From NCBI GenBank assembly GCA_001045525.1, contig LDWW01000024.1, forward strand, positions 1-56,223: a stretch of 56,223 nucleotides of DNA, given 5' to 3'. Each line of letters opens with the position of its first letter. Position 1 is the first letter of the stretch. This DNA comes from Chitinispirillum alkaliphilum. GTDB lineage: Bacteria; Fibrobacterota; Chitinivibrionia; Chitinivibrionales; Chitinispirillaceae. The position numbers and the translations under genes were made by a program. Below, one piece after another: positions 18,261 to 28,029 of this stretch. The notes under the pieces are model-generated. The model was not told where the DNA came from and did no database searches. It saw only the letters and a program-made list of their open reading frames with translations.

Positions 18261-18761
18261 ATGAGGTCAATTCTGGTATTATTCTCTGAAATAAAGAGTG
18301 CAAAAGAGAGCGTCGACTCTCTTCTCCAAAGAGGTTTCAGCCTTAAAGAGATGAACTGCATAGTGCTAGATTCAATTGCAAGGCTCAATCTTGACATAAA
18401 CAGAGAAGAACTGAAAGCGGAAATATCCCCGTTTCTTGGCAAAGATGTAATCGGAGGAATCGAGAGGCTCTTCACCGGGAAACGTCCCATAAATACTGCC
18501 GATGCCGGGAAAATCCTAACCGCAGGGGAAACAGCCACTATTGTAGGAACAACTGCTGAGCCCCAAAATCCAGGCAAAGTAAACAGCCTCAAGAGAGCCC
18601 TTGTAGATTTCGGTGTAACAGCTGAAACCGCTCAGCTCTACACCGATAAAGTTACACGGGGAGAGGTACTGTTCTGGATCAAAACACTCGAAAGCAGAGC
18701 TCCCGAAGCGGTAAACATCCTTCGAGACCATCAGGGAAAGCACATAATCACTATTCCATAA
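18261..18761 (+). CDS. Small general-stress-17M-like protein, function unknown
   Basis: 166 residues; AAAGGAG 13 bases before ATG 18261. The N-terminus (ILVLFSEIKSAKESVDSLLQRGFSLKEMNCIV) and the later LVDFGVTAETAQLYTDKVTRGEVLFWI block resemble YflT/general-stress-protein-17M-like alpha/beta proteins, where a ferredoxin-like fold precedes a modest helical region. No catalytic motif is seen. The gene is monocistronic; its last 11 bases overlap the convergent DUF4184 gene. Family resemblance is moderate. Confidence 0.65.
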   Translation: MRSILVLFSEIKSAKESVDSLLQRGFSLKEMNCIVLDSIARLNLDINREELKAEISPFLGKDVIGGIERLFTGKRPINTADAGKILTAGETATIVGTTAEPQNPGKVNSLKRALVDFGVTAETAQLYTDKVTRGEVLFWIKTLESRAPEAVNILRDHQGKHIITIP

Positions 18762-19593
18762 CTCCCGGTGAATCGTTCTGTGAAGTATGGTGTTGCCTTT
18801 CCAGTAAATGTACCCTTTGGGCATAGGGAACTAATCTGTGCCAAAGGTATGAAAATACAACTATAGAAAGAAAAAAACTGGTAACAGAAGCTATTGCTGC
18901 TTTGGGTAAAAATCTACGAAGCTCAATTATACTTTCCATGTAATATGATGCTGCTATCCCATATACTATTCCACCTATAACTGTAGAAAAAACTATTGCC
19001 ATTATTGCAACAACTCTCTTGCCGCCCGGGAAATGATGCTCTCTTAAAAAAGCCTCCCTTTGAGCGCCCTTATACCATCTCCAGTACCAATATATTAAAA
19101 ATACTATCCCTGCTAAGGAAAAAAAGTATTGAAGGAAAAAATAGCCTCTTACAGTTGACCCAAACAGAGTAAACATCGTTCCTGAGAGAAACGGAAGCAT
19201 CCTTACCACCAGTCCATCATGATGGGTAAAAGAGTCAAATGCAAAATGAGAAAGAGCTCCCACTAAAAGAGAAATCGTGATATTCAAAAACCTGGTAAAA
19301 GGGAAAAATTTGAACTCTCTTGCATAGGGTAGAATTTTCTCCTGATGACTGTGGGGCAGTATAGATATAAGAGGAAATTTTACAAACTTGTGGAAAAGCA
19401 GCAGTGTCAGAAACCCAACCGGAAGACAGAAAAGAAAAAGTCCCAGATAGGTGTGTGCAATTAATCGCCCGGTTGAAAGGCGCAGAAAAAATTCAAAATC
19501 TGGAACCACACTGCCAACGATTAATGGGGAAAGTAGTAAACCGAATCTTTTAAAAGGTACGGCAACAACGGGATGAGCTATTGTAAGGGGCAT
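18751..19593 (-). CDS. DUF4184 family integral membrane protein
   Basis: 280 residues with about six hydrophobic segments. The N-terminus MPLTIAHPVVAVPFKR...LIVGSVVPDFEFFL and the FDSFTHHDG motif are characteristic of DUF4184, a membrane family with conserved His/Asp residues and distant likeness to metal-dependent membrane hydrolases. No biochemical role is established that I can name. Alone on the minus strand; 19594-19837 behind it holds nothing I can identify. Confidence 0.85.
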   Translation of the reverse strand: MPLTIAHPVVAVPFKRFGLLLSPLIVGSVVPDFEFFLRLSTGRLIAHTYLGLFLFCLPVGFLTLLLFHKFVKFPLISILPHSHQEKILPYAREFKFFPFTRFLNITISLLVGALSHFAFDSFTHHDGLVVRMLPFLSGTMFTLFGSTVRGYFFLQYFFSLAGIVFLIYWYWRWYKGAQREAFLREHHFPGGKRVVAIMAIVFSTVIGGIVYGIAASYYMESIIELRRFLPKAAIASVTSFFLSIVVFSYLWHRLVPYAQRVHLLERQHHTSQNDSPGVME

Positions 19594-19837
19594 AGGCTAC
19601 GTTTAATCCTTTCCTGAAAAAACAGAATAGATATACGGGGCGGTCCTGATTTTATTTCAATCAGATCACTGGAAGAGAGGTTTTTCGCCCGGAAAAAAAT
19701 CTGATTTTCATACAACTACAGAGGCTTGATTACGGGAAGGAGCGCAGAGAATAGCAAAAAGTCGAATGTTTGAAGGCAGGGGGTAAAAATCAAGCAGGGC
19801 GGGCACACAGGTTCTAAGTGCACCCTGTCCACGGATA

Positions 19838-22177
19838 TTATCTGCTGATAAGAAACCGTACAGTCTCACTTTCCATTCTGTTTTTCGTAAGCCTTAGGAG
19901 ATACATCCCTCTTGCCAGGTTAGCGGTTTTGATATTCAGATTATGAGTACCTGCATTGAGCCTGTCATTATATGCGACCTTAATTACTCGGCCTCTTAAA
20001 TCAACCATCTCTACTTTGATGTGTGAGTTCAAATCCAGATTGATTTTAGCCATGACTCCGTAATCGCGTTGCCTCAAGGAGAAAAAGGTATTCTCTGCCC
20101 CCATGTTCCTTGCCATTCTTATCGAGGATGTTTCTGAATTATCAATCCTTACAATTGTACCAGCTCCCCCCACAGCCCAGCCTGTGGAATCATCGGCAAA
20201 GTGCATACCCTCAATCTGAAGATGGTTTGGTCTGGTTCCAGACTCCCGTTCCCAGCTTATCCCCCCATCATTGGTGTACATAATTACCCCGTTTCCTCCT
20301 GCTACCCAGCCTGTGTTTTCGGAAGTAAAATAAACCGAAGCAATATCCCCCCCATCAAAACCAATATCCCTTAAATTCCAGCTCTCTCCCCCATCGGTAG
20401 TTTGATAGAGGTTGGATCCACCTATCCAACCGATATTCTGAGATGGAAAACTGACAGCATAGACATTCCCCTCTATGCTGGTATTAAAGCCATTGTCCAA
20501 AACCTCTTGTCTTCTATGCCAATTTTCTCCTGCATCATCGGTGTACAGGACAAATCCGTTCTCTCCTCCGACAACCCAGCCACGGAGTGACTCTGTAAAA
20601 ACAATCTGCCCGTTATTTATAGCATCAGTATGTGGCATAGTGATTGAAGTCCATGTGGAGCCAAAATCTGAGGAGTGAAAAATAAGAGAATTCTCATTAT
20701 CGCGGCTTTCTGGCAAAACCCATACGTCTCCATTCGCGGTAGCAGAAACTGAGAGAATTCTCATTCCTGCTCTATTAAAAACAGGCTCCCAGGTTTGACC
20801 ACCATCAGAGGTGTACAAAACAGAATTGTTCTGAGAATTGCAGACTTCCCCCCCGGTGTACCCAACAGCCCAACCATTGTTTTCGTCTACAAAAGTTATA
20901 TCATTAAGCCGTTGCCAACCGTAAACCGGCCCCAAACAGGTTGTGTCTGTTTCATGTATAACATACCAGCTCTCTCCCCCGTTTTCTGTATGCATTATAA
21001 CCTGAGTTCCTCTGTCAATGTAGAGTTTGATCCCAACCACCCAACCTCTGAGCCGGTCTTCAAAGTGCACACCTCTGAAGCGATACTGGGGATTCAGCTG
21101 AATCTGGGTAAGGATGGTGCCGCTGTTATTGTCATCAACCAGGGCCCATGGATCGTTTGATATGCAGGTGAAATCTCTCTGACCAACAGAAACCATACGT
21201 TCATGAAAAACATCGACTGCAAATAGTCCTTCTCCCCTGTGGTGGTTTATGGTAAGATTCTGCCATGAATTTCCACCATCGGTTGTTCTAAACACAGGTG
21301 GTGCACTGCCGAGTCTGAAACCTACAGCATACCCTCTGAGCGAATCGGTAAAATGGATATCCCGTAAATTTCGGTTCAGATCCATTTCCTCCCACATATC
21401 ACCACCATCTGATGTTTTAATGGCTGTCGGTCCGCTTTGTGCCCCAGAAGAGTTGTAGGATGATGCCCATCCGTTCCGGGAATCGGTAAAGAAAACAGAG
21501 GTAAAGTAGTTTCCCTCTTCCGATGTGTGCTGAACAATCCAGCTTTCACCTCCATCGTTTGTTTTAAAGATCGCTCCAGTGTTATTCATCACACCAGCAA
21601 GCCAGCCCTCTTGTTGGTTAAGAAAAAAGACTCTGTTCATGGCAGCGCTGTTTGAGGGAAGATCAATTTCCCCCCAAGTCTCTCCACCATCACTTGTCTT
21701 ATAAACTACCCCCACCCTTTCGTTTTCCGGAGGAGCTACTCCGCTATGACGCTGTGCTCCGACTGCAAACCCAAGATTTCTGTTAAGGAAATAAACTCCC
21801 CTTAGCTCATCGGAGATCTCCAACGCTTGTTCATTCCATGTTTCTCCCCCATCAGAGGTGTGGAGTATATCTCCTCTTGCACTTACCACCCATCCGTACA
21901 TTTCATCCACAAAGTGTACAGCGTTTAAAGCTCTGGAAACAGGCACATTCAATTTCTCCCAGCTCTGAGCACCATCGGATGTTTTGATTACAGTGCCCCT
22001 ATAAATTTTTTGTTCTTGATCGAAATGTGGTTCCCCTACAGCCCACCCGAGGGTTGAAGAGACAAACGACTGATCCCTTAAGCTAAAGGAGGACTCTCTG
22101 AACTGCAGGGATGTTTGAAACGCTGAAACTGAAAAAATAGCCGATAGAACGGATACAGAAATCAATTTTACAATCAT
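19838..22177 (-). CDS. Secreted BNR/Ycf48-like repeat protein with T9SS-like C-terminus
   Basis: 779 residues; AGGAGG just before ATG 22177. A signal peptide (about 1-19) is followed by roughly a dozen beta-propeller repeats built around T-x-DGGExW and GW(A/V)(V/A)G, as in Ycf48/BNR-like proteins. The last 85 residues (about 695-779: MVDLRGRVIKV...LNAGTHNLNIKTANLARGMYLLRLTKN) resemble T9SS type A sorting domains and match the C-terminus of the 995-residue protein. Related proteins are secreted or surface-attached; Ycf48 itself is a photosystem II assembly factor, but nothing photosynthetic is implied here. Binding partner unknown. Confidence 0.85.
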   Translation of the reverse strand: MIVKLISVSVLSAIFSVSAFQTSLQFRESSFSLRDQSFVSSTLGWAVGEPHFDQEQKIYRGTVIKTSDGAQSWEKLNVPVSRALNAVHFVDEMYGWVVSARGDILHTSDGGETWNEQALEISDELRGVYFLNRNLGFAVGAQRHSGVAPPENERVGVVYKTSDGGETWGEIDLPSNSAAMNRVFFLNQQEGWLAGVMNNTGAIFKTNDGGESWIVQHTSEEGNYFTSVFFTDSRNGWASSYNSSGAQSGPTAIKTSDGGDMWEEMDLNRNLRDIHFTDSLRGYAVGFRLGSAPPVFRTTDGGNSWQNLTINHHRGEGLFAVDVFHERMVSVGQRDFTCISNDPWALVDDNNSGTILTQIQLNPQYRFRGVHFEDRLRGWVVGIKLYIDRGTQVIMHTENGGESWYVIHETDTTCLGPVYGWQRLNDITFVDENNGWAVGYTGGEVCNSQNNSVLYTSDGGQTWEPVFNRAGMRILSVSATANGDVWVLPESRDNENSLIFHSSDFGSTWTSITMPHTDAINNGQIVFTESLRGWVVGGENGFVLYTDDAGENWHRRQEVLDNGFNTSIEGNVYAVSFPSQNIGWIGGSNLYQTTDGGESWNLRDIGFDGGDIASVYFTSENTGWVAGGNGVIMYTNDGGISWERESGTRPNHLQIEGMHFADDSTGWAVGGAGTIVRIDNSETSSIRMARNMGAENTFFSLRQRDYGVMAKINLDLNSHIKVEMVDLRGRVIKVAYNDRLNAGTHNLNIKTANLARGMYLLRLTKNRMESETVRFLISR

Positions 22178-22447
22178 CTATACCTCCTTGACCGGTTTCA
22201 GAAAACATTCAAAGAGAGCTGTATCAGTTAACTATTAAGAAGCAAAGGTAGTACCATCTCAGGCAAGTCATCCTTTTTTATCACGAAAAAGTTTTTTCTT
22301 AAAAATCACAAATCTGAAAAATCAACCCACATTAGCTTACACATTATTATATTAAGAGTCTATTATATGAAAACTCTGTTTTCATTCTCGGTTTATTGAA
22401 AACGGGAATGAATATTTTTCCTTTTACAACATAAGAAGAGAGGTTTT

Positions 22448-23431
22448 ATGTCCCTTCAAGCTTTCATTATCATAGTACTGGTAGTAGTCACACTGATAGT
22501 TATTTTTTCTATTGGATCCGCTTTTTCACTTTGGATTCAGGCCATTATTTCAGGTGCCAAAGTAGGGCTGCCCAACATCATCTTTATGCGATTCAGAAAG
22601 GTACCTCCGAAACTGATCGTACAAGCTAAAATCATGGCAAACAAAACGGGTCTTGATATCTCAACAGATTCACTTGAATCTCATTTTCTGGCGGGAGGAA
22701 ATGTAATGAGGGTTGTGCAGGCTTTGATCGCTGCTGATAAGGCCAATATTCCTCTTCCTTTCAAAAGAGCTGCAGCCATCGATTTAGCAGGAAGAAATGT
22801 TCTTGAGGCTGTGCAGATGAGTGTTAACCCAAAAGTGATCGAAACACCACGTGTGGCCGCAGTTGCCAAAGACGGTATCCAGCTTACAGCTCTTACAAGG
22901 GTAACCGTACGGGCAAACATCGACAGATTGGTTGGGGGTGCAGGTGAAGAAACTATCCTTGCCCGCGTTGGAGAGGGTATAGTAACGACAATCGGTTCTG
23001 CTCAGGCCCATAAAACCGTTCTTGAAAATCCTGACTCAATTTCCAGAAATGTTCTTGAGAAAGGACTTGATGCGGGCACCGCGTTTGAAATTCTCTCCAT
23101 TGACATTGCTGATGTTGATGTGGGTAAAAATATTGGTGCTGTTCTTGAAACCGATCGCGCCGAAGCGGATAAAAAGATCGCTCAGGCCAGAGCTGAGGAA
23201 CGCCGTGCAATGGCGATTGCAGCTGAGCAGGAGATGAAGGCAAAGGTTCAGGAGATGAGAGCAAAAGTTGTCGAAGCTGAAGCAGAGGTCCCTCTTGCAA
23301 TGGCAGAAGCGTTCCGTAAGGGACAGCTTGGTGTTATGGATTATTACAGAATGAAAAATCTCGCTGCAGACACAAGCATGCGCGAGTCTATCGGAGGAAG
23401 TGACAAATCTTCCCAGAACAATAAAAAGTAA
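22448..23431 (+). CDS. floA: Flotillin-like protein FloA
   Basis: 327 residues. An N-terminal membrane segment (about 5-28) is followed by the FloA/UPF0365 sequence ([57 protein letters not shown]-like block) and a coiled region rich in Glu/Ala (about 225-300). FloA organises ordered membrane microdomains and scaffolds membrane proteins. The usual partner, an NfeD-family protein, is absent; the gene is followed 63 bp later by a different membrane protein. A consensus-like site AGAGAGG precedes ATG 22448. Confidence 0.95.
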   Translation: MSLQAFIIIVLVVVTLIVIFSIGSAFSLWIQAIISGAKVGLPNIIFMRFRKVPPKLIVQAKIMANKTGLDISTDSLESHFLAGGNVMRVVQALIAADKANIPLPFKRAAAIDLAGRNVLEAVQMSVNPKVIETPRVAAVAKDGIQLTALTRVTVRANIDRLVGGAGEETILARVGEGIVTTIGSAQAHKTVLENPDSISRNVLEKGLDAGTAFEILSIDIADVDVGKNIGAVLETDRAEADKKIAQARAEERRAMAIAAEQEMKAKVQEMRAKVVEAEAEVPLAMAEAFRKGQLGVMDYYRMKNLAADTSMRESIGGSDKSSQNNKK

Positions 23432-23494
23432 ATACTCACAGAATTCAATTTTGTCCGGAACAGGTTTCCGGACAAAATTTTTGAGAGGTAAGGT

Positions 23495-23977
23495 ATGAAT
23501 ATGATTAGTCTTGGAAGTTTGATTGAAGAATTGCTGCCGTTTTTGATTATCGTTTTTTTTGTGATAATATCAATCTTTGGTAACTCAGGAAAAAAAAGAA
23601 AACAGCAGCAAGGTTCAGAATATAAGGAAAGTTTGGGTACTAAAAGAGGTGGTCGGTTATCAGAGCAGCTAAAAGGCTCTCTGGAACAGCTGTTCGGCAC
23701 TGTTGATGAAGATGATGAGGAATTTGACATTAAGAATATCTCAAAACCCAAATCACAGGTCAAAAAAGTAAAGCCCGCTGAAGCCAAAGAAAAAAGTCCT
23801 TATTACACTGAAAAAAAACAGTTTCCCTCTCATATGGAAGCGTATCAAAGAGACAAGAGTTTTCCTTCAGCAGATCGTGCAGAAGAGAAAAAACATTTTG
23901 TCATGAAAAAAGAGGATCTTGTGAATGCGGTAGTGTGGTCAGAGATTATTCAACCACCTCTGAGCCTCAGAGATTAA
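23495..23977 (+). CDS. Unknown single-pass membrane protein downstream of floA
   Basis: 160 residues; GAGAGG eight bases before ATG 23495. One transmembrane helix near the N-terminus (about 11-31, LLPFLIIVFFVIISIFG) is followed by a long charged, disordered-looking cytoplasmic tail with an acidic cluster (DEDDEEFD, about 74-80). The C-terminal 20 residues (LVNAVVWSEIIQPPLSLRD) form a short hydrophobic/Pro motif that looks like a conserved docking tail. No family recognised. Its position in the floA operon suggests a microdomain-associated role. Confidence 0.75.
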   Translation: MNMISLGSLIEELLPFLIIVFFVIISIFGNSGKKRKQQQGSEYKESLGTKRGGRLSEQLKGSLEQLFGTVDEDDEEFDIKNISKPKSQVKKVKPAEAKEKSPYYTEKKQFPSHMEAYQRDKSFPSADRAEEKKHFVMKKEDLVNAVVWSEIIQPPLSLRD

Positions 23978-25201
23978 CAGGAAAGCGGATCTATCGAACT
24001 GGACCAAGTATTGCCCCCTTACATTTATTCTCCATGATATGTCGGGGGAATAATAATTTATTTGTGTTTTTTTTCACACGGGCTATTTACCACCTAAGAA
24101 ACAGTTCTAATCACTTATTCAAACCGAATGACTTTGGCTATTTACTGCTCAGTTCTAAAACCCAAATCTTTACAAGTACATTGAAGGTGCAGGCATGGAT
24201 AAATGGATTCTCCATAAACAAAACACCCGACAATTTCAGACACCCGCCAACAGCACCAATGATTCATCACAGAACGGGGTCAATTTTTTTTTGCCGTTAT
24301 GCTTGTGTCGTTTATTGGTAACCAGCTTAAAAATGGCTATATTACGATTAACCGCAGGTCCAACAGGAAAAACTGCACAGGCGATTTACACTTACAATAG
24401 CGGACTGCGGTCCGGTTCAGCTATATTTGACTGATGACCAAACTTCAATTGTAAACAGATCCCTTTCTCCTGAAGGGTGACTTCCTGTCGAACAGCGCGA
24501 AATCTCAAAAATTAATTTTCCACATGGGAAAAAAGGTTCTTTCACAATCCTTATGACTGATATCAAAGTATCACACTTTTTACACCACACCCCGATATAT
24601 TTGCAAATTTTTTACTACGACAGAAGCAATGAGCGACGGAACCTATTTATATCACGGATTGGACAGTGTGATTCTGAACAAGGGTCTGCTTTGAGGATTT
24701 TTTATAGAGCATTATCTTGAAGGAGAGCAGAGAAGCTCTGCTAAGATTCAATCCGGTATGCCAGAAATAAAAGTTTACTTGTAGACCATTGTTCTGTCAC
24801 TTCTGATTTGGATATCGCAATGTTAGTCCCGGGCACATTGGATTAAGCCTATAACAATGACCCACTATGTTGCAGATCGGAATTGCCACTTTGGGTGCCG
24901 GGGTCAGTTCAGTTTAACATGTTTGCATTTTGGCTTCAGGGTAAGTTTTGATTAAATAATTTTTCCACAACCATAACTGCTGTGTTTTTCCGTGCCCGAT
25001 AAGATTTTGCATGCAAGCCTCCACACCGAATCTTAAGATCATACAATTTAGCATTTTTTTTCTGACCTTTTACAAATTGGACAATCTGTTTGTAAACAGA
25101 ATGCAACTTTGGTAAGGCTGAGACTATATAATTATTGCATCTTCCGTTATCAACGATCTATTTTATCTCTCATTTCTTTTTTCAACTATGGAGGTTTTTT
25201 T
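23978..25201. other. 1.2-kb region without recognisable gene
   Basis: Only short frames without ribosome sites are seen (longest about 128 codons at 23935-24321, partly inside the previous gene). CCCCC (24013-24017) and GGGGG (24044-24048) could form a weak terminator stem for the floA operon, with a T-run near 24068-24075. Around 24640-25000 several reading frames are interrupted by stops, as expected of decayed coding sequence, but I could not assign a family. The last ~100 bp before the enolase-like gene should contain its promoter. No tRNA-like or riboswitch-like fold was recognised. Confidence 0.5.
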
Positions 25202-26722
25202 ATGGCCAGAGAAACAGTAGTTACCAGGTTCAAACTCATTGGAAGAGAGATTCTTTCTTCATACGCCAGTATGACTCTTGAAGGAGTAATGACCGCTCGC
25301 GTTGCAAGAGGAAAAGACAGCTGGACAATTGAGGAGCGCAATGGTATTGCGAAAGGAACTTCCGACGGAGAGAATGAAGCGATTTACATTCCAAACGATA
25401 AGGCCATTAGGTCAATTGAAAAAAACATCGCTCCACTTCTTCCCAGAAGAGTTGTGATCCGTAAGCCATCTGACATACTCGATGCCTGCAGAGCTTTCGA
25501 TCTGAAGCTTGTTGAAAATGCAGGTCCCAACAAGAAAAAATGGGGTGGCAATGCATGCCTGGCATCTTCAACTGTTTTCTTCCAGACTCTTTTGAGTGCC
25601 TCTGGTTTCAAACCCTGGGAAGTTCTTACAAATGGTAAAAAACCGAAAAATTTCTATATGCCCAATATCGCCTTCAACATGGTATGTGGAGGAGAGCACG
25701 TTCCCGGTACAAAGCAGGACATACAGGAGATGTTTTTCTTCGCCATGGCTGAAAAATCAGTTAAAGATGTTTTCATAACCGGTACAAAGTTTTTCCGTCA
25801 GTTTGAAGAAAACCTTGTAAGAGACGGCCTGCCAACCGGAACGGCTAAGGAACGTGGATTTGTGTTTCCTGTAAAAGACAACTTTGAAGGTCTTAAAAGG
25901 ATAAAAGAATGTGCATCACAGCTTGGGCTTGAGGAGAAAGATTACGCGATCGGCACAGACAATGCCTTTTCTGAAATACAGAAAGGTGAGGCCCTCCGTA
26001 AGGAAGGAAAATATGACCTCAGGTTTTCTGGTGAAGGTGTAAAGACCCGTGAAGAACTTGTCGAATTTGATTATTCAGTTGTAAAAAGTGCCAAAAACTT
26101 TGTTACAATGGAAGATCCCGGTTCGGAGCATGACCTGATTGCCCATAAGCTGATGAATGAAAAATATGGCGACAGAACTCAGATTGTGCTTGATGACATC
26201 GCTGTTACACAGATGCGTTTTATTATCCCATTCCTCGCAGCTGAGGAGAGAAAAGACCGTGCAGGTAATTCCGTTCTTATCAAACTGAACCAGGCCGGTA
26301 CATTCTATGAAACACTTCTTGCATCACAGGTAGTACTTGGTGTAGCAGATGCTGAAGAGGTTGAGGAGTTTCTGAGAGCCCGTAAAGATATAAGAAAAAC
26401 TCTTTCTGACCTTAAGTCTGTTGGAGTAAAGAGCATCGAAGAAGCTCTTGAGAATATTAAAAACGGTGGATTCACTGCTTTCTTCTCACACCGTTCAACA
26501 GAAGGTTCATCAGAATTTCTGCCACTTCTTCCATTAATGTTCGGTTCAATAAGCCGCAAAGTATGGTTCAAGGCCGGTGCACCTAACGGGGAAAGAAATC
26601 TCCAGAACTATAACCCTCTCATCAGAGCTGAAGAGGCGATGATCGATCAGGGCATAAATGTCGAAGTTGCAGGTTTTGAAGGTTTGCCTGAGGGAGTTGA
26701 AATTCCTGCACTCAAGAAATAA
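25202..26722 (+). CDS. Divergent enolase (phosphopyruvate hydratase superfamily)
   Basis: 506 residues from ATG 25202 (GGAGG seven bases upstream). The protein aligns along its length with enolase: GREILSSYASMTLEG, NKKKWGGNACLASS, GGEHVPGTKQDIQE, FVTMEDPGSEHDL, VLDDIAVTQ, IKLNQAGTFYET, FSHRST, FKAGAPNGERNLQNYNPLIRAEE. Equivalents of the active-site residues are present: His166, Glu176, Glu217, Asp253, Glu304, Asp331, Lys361, His430-Arg431 and Lys457. It differs from canonical enolase (about 430 residues) in the mobile Ser loop (usual SGASTG replaced by KGTSDGENEA), in the SHRSGETED segment, and by about 40 extra residues between Lys361 and His430. It may be the glycolytic enolase of this lineage or a relative with another substrate. 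Confidence 0.85.
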   Translation: MARETVVTRFKLIGREILSSYASMTLEGVMTARVARGKDSWTIEERNGIAKGTSDGENEAIYIPNDKAIRSIEKNIAPLLPRRVVIRKPSDILDACRAFDLKLVENAGPNKKKWGGNACLASSTVFFQTLLSASGFKPWEVLTNGKKPKNFYMPNIAFNMVCGGEHVPGTKQDIQEMFFFAMAEKSVKDVFITGTKFFRQFEENLVRDGLPTGTAKERGFVFPVKDNFEGLKRIKECASQLGLEEKDYAIGTDNAFSEIQKGEALRKEGKYDLRFSGEGVKTREELVEFDYSVVKSAKNFVTMEDPGSEHDLIAHKLMNEKYGDRTQIVLDDIAVTQMRFIIPFLAAEERKDRAGNSVLIKLNQAGTFYETLLASQVVLGVADAEEVEEFLRARKDIRKTLSDLKSVGVKSIEEALENIKNGGFTAFFSHRSTEGSSEFLPLLPLMFGSISRKVWFKAGAPNGERNLQNYNPLIRAEEAMIDQGINVEVAGFEGLPEGVEIPALKK

Positions 26723-26748
26723 ACAACTTCACAAATTCGTACATAATT

Positions 26749-26780
26749 AAGGGGTTCCGTTATGGAACTCCTTTTTTTTA
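26749..26780 (+). terminator. Rho-independent terminator after the enolase-like gene
   Basis: AAGGGGTTCC (26749-26758) pairs with GGAACTCCTT (26764-26773) through one G-T across a five-base loop, followed by a run of T. Confidence 0.9.
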
Positions 26781-26891
26781 AGATCGGTCTTTAGAACAAG
26801 CTGAATATGGGTTAAATGTTTCAGCTTCCCGCGGATTTAATTATTTTTTCAGATGCTTAGTTTTTAGTCTTTAATATTTCGGGAGCCGAAT

Positions 26892-28004
26892 ATGATAAGA
26901 GTTGGTTTTATCGGATGGCGAGGTATGGTTGGGTCTGTTTTGCTTGAACGCATGCAGGCAGAAGGTGATTTCAAGGGTTATGAGCCACTGTTTTTCTCTA
27001 CATCTCAGGTCGGACAAAAAGGCCCTTCACTTGGATTTGAGACACCGCCATTAAAAGATGCCTATGACATAGAGGAACTGAAAAAGCTTGACATCATAGT
27101 TACATGTCAGGGTGGAGATTATACCTCTGGGATTTATAAAAAACTCAGGGAATCGGGATATAAGGGATACTGGCTTGATGCAGCTTCTACCCTGCGTATG
27201 GAAGAATCAAGCATAATTGTTCTTGATCCTGTTAACAGGGAATTGATAGACAGAAGCATCAGGGAAGGTGTGAAAGATTATGTTGGCGGTAACTGCACAG
27301 TAAGCCTTATGCTCATGGCTCTTGGTGGACTGTTCAGAAACGGTTTAGTTCAATGGGTTTCATCTATGACCTATCAGGCTGCAAGTGGAGCCGGCGCCAG
27401 AAACATGATCGAACTAATCAGACAGATGGAGCACATATCCAAAAGTGCATCAGACAACCTGAATTCACCTTCCGGAAATGCTCTTGAGTTGGATAAAAAA
27501 GTCACAGAAACACTTCGCAGCAGTGATATACCTTCGGAAAACTTCGGTGTCCCTTTAGCTGCTTCCCTTATACCCTGGATAGACAAACCCATGGAAAACG
27601 GGCAGACTAAAGAGGAGTGGAAAGGATTTTCAGAAACAAACAAAATTCTCGGAACAAACGATCCAGTTCCGATTGACGGAGCATGTGTGAGAATAGGTGC
27701 GATGCGTTCCCATAGCCAGGGTTTTACCATCAAGTTAAAAAAAGATGTTCCCATAGATGAGATTTCAGAGTTGATTGCTTCAGACAACCAGTGGGTTAAG
27801 CTGGTAAAGAATGAAAAAGAAGCGACACTCAAAGAACTCACTCCGGCAGCTGTTTCTGGTACACTTAACATTCCTGTTGGAAGATTGAGAAAAATGAATA
27901 TCGGTCCTGAGTATCTTACCGCATTTACCGTTGGTGATCAGCTGTTATGGGGTGCGGCAGAACCGATTCGCAGGATTCTTAAGATCATTCTTAAAACATT
28001 ATAA
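26892..28004 (+). CDS. asd: Aspartate-semialdehyde dehydrogenase
   Basis: 370 residues, the length of the proteobacterial-type enzyme. The NADP-binding start is [18 protein letters not shown], the catalytic Cys lies in [17 protein letters not shown], and the substrate-binding region includes [16 protein letters not shown]. It reduces aspartyl-phosphate to the semialdehyde in lysine, threonine, methionine and diaminopimelate synthesis. ATG 26892 follows GGGAG. The gene is preceded by a terminator, and the next gene starts 25 bp after its stop. Confidence 0.95.
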   Translation: MIRVGFIGWRGMVGSVLLERMQAEGDFKGYEPLFFSTSQVGQKGPSLGFETPPLKDAYDIEELKKLDIIVTCQGGDYTSGIYKKLRESGYKGYWLDAASTLRMEESSIIVLDPVNRELIDRSIREGVKDYVGGNCTVSLMLMALGGLFRNGLVQWVSSMTYQAASGAGARNMIELIRQMEHISKSASDNLNSPSGNALELDKKVTETLRSSDIPSENFGVPLAASLIPWIDKPMENGQTKEEWKGFSETNKILGTNDPVPIDGACVRIGAMRSHSQGFTIKLKKDVPIDEISELIASDNQWVKLVKNEKEATLKELTPAAVSGTLNIPVGRLRKMNIGPEYLTAFTVGDQLLWGAAEPIRRILKIILKTL

Positions 28005-28029
28005 TATCACCCTTCACAGGGAAATACGT

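Noticed and set aside
24640-25000. Remnant of an IS21-like element
   Set aside because: A passage near 24850-24920 looked vaguely like text seen near such elements, but no transposase motif, terminal inverted repeat or target duplication could be shown.
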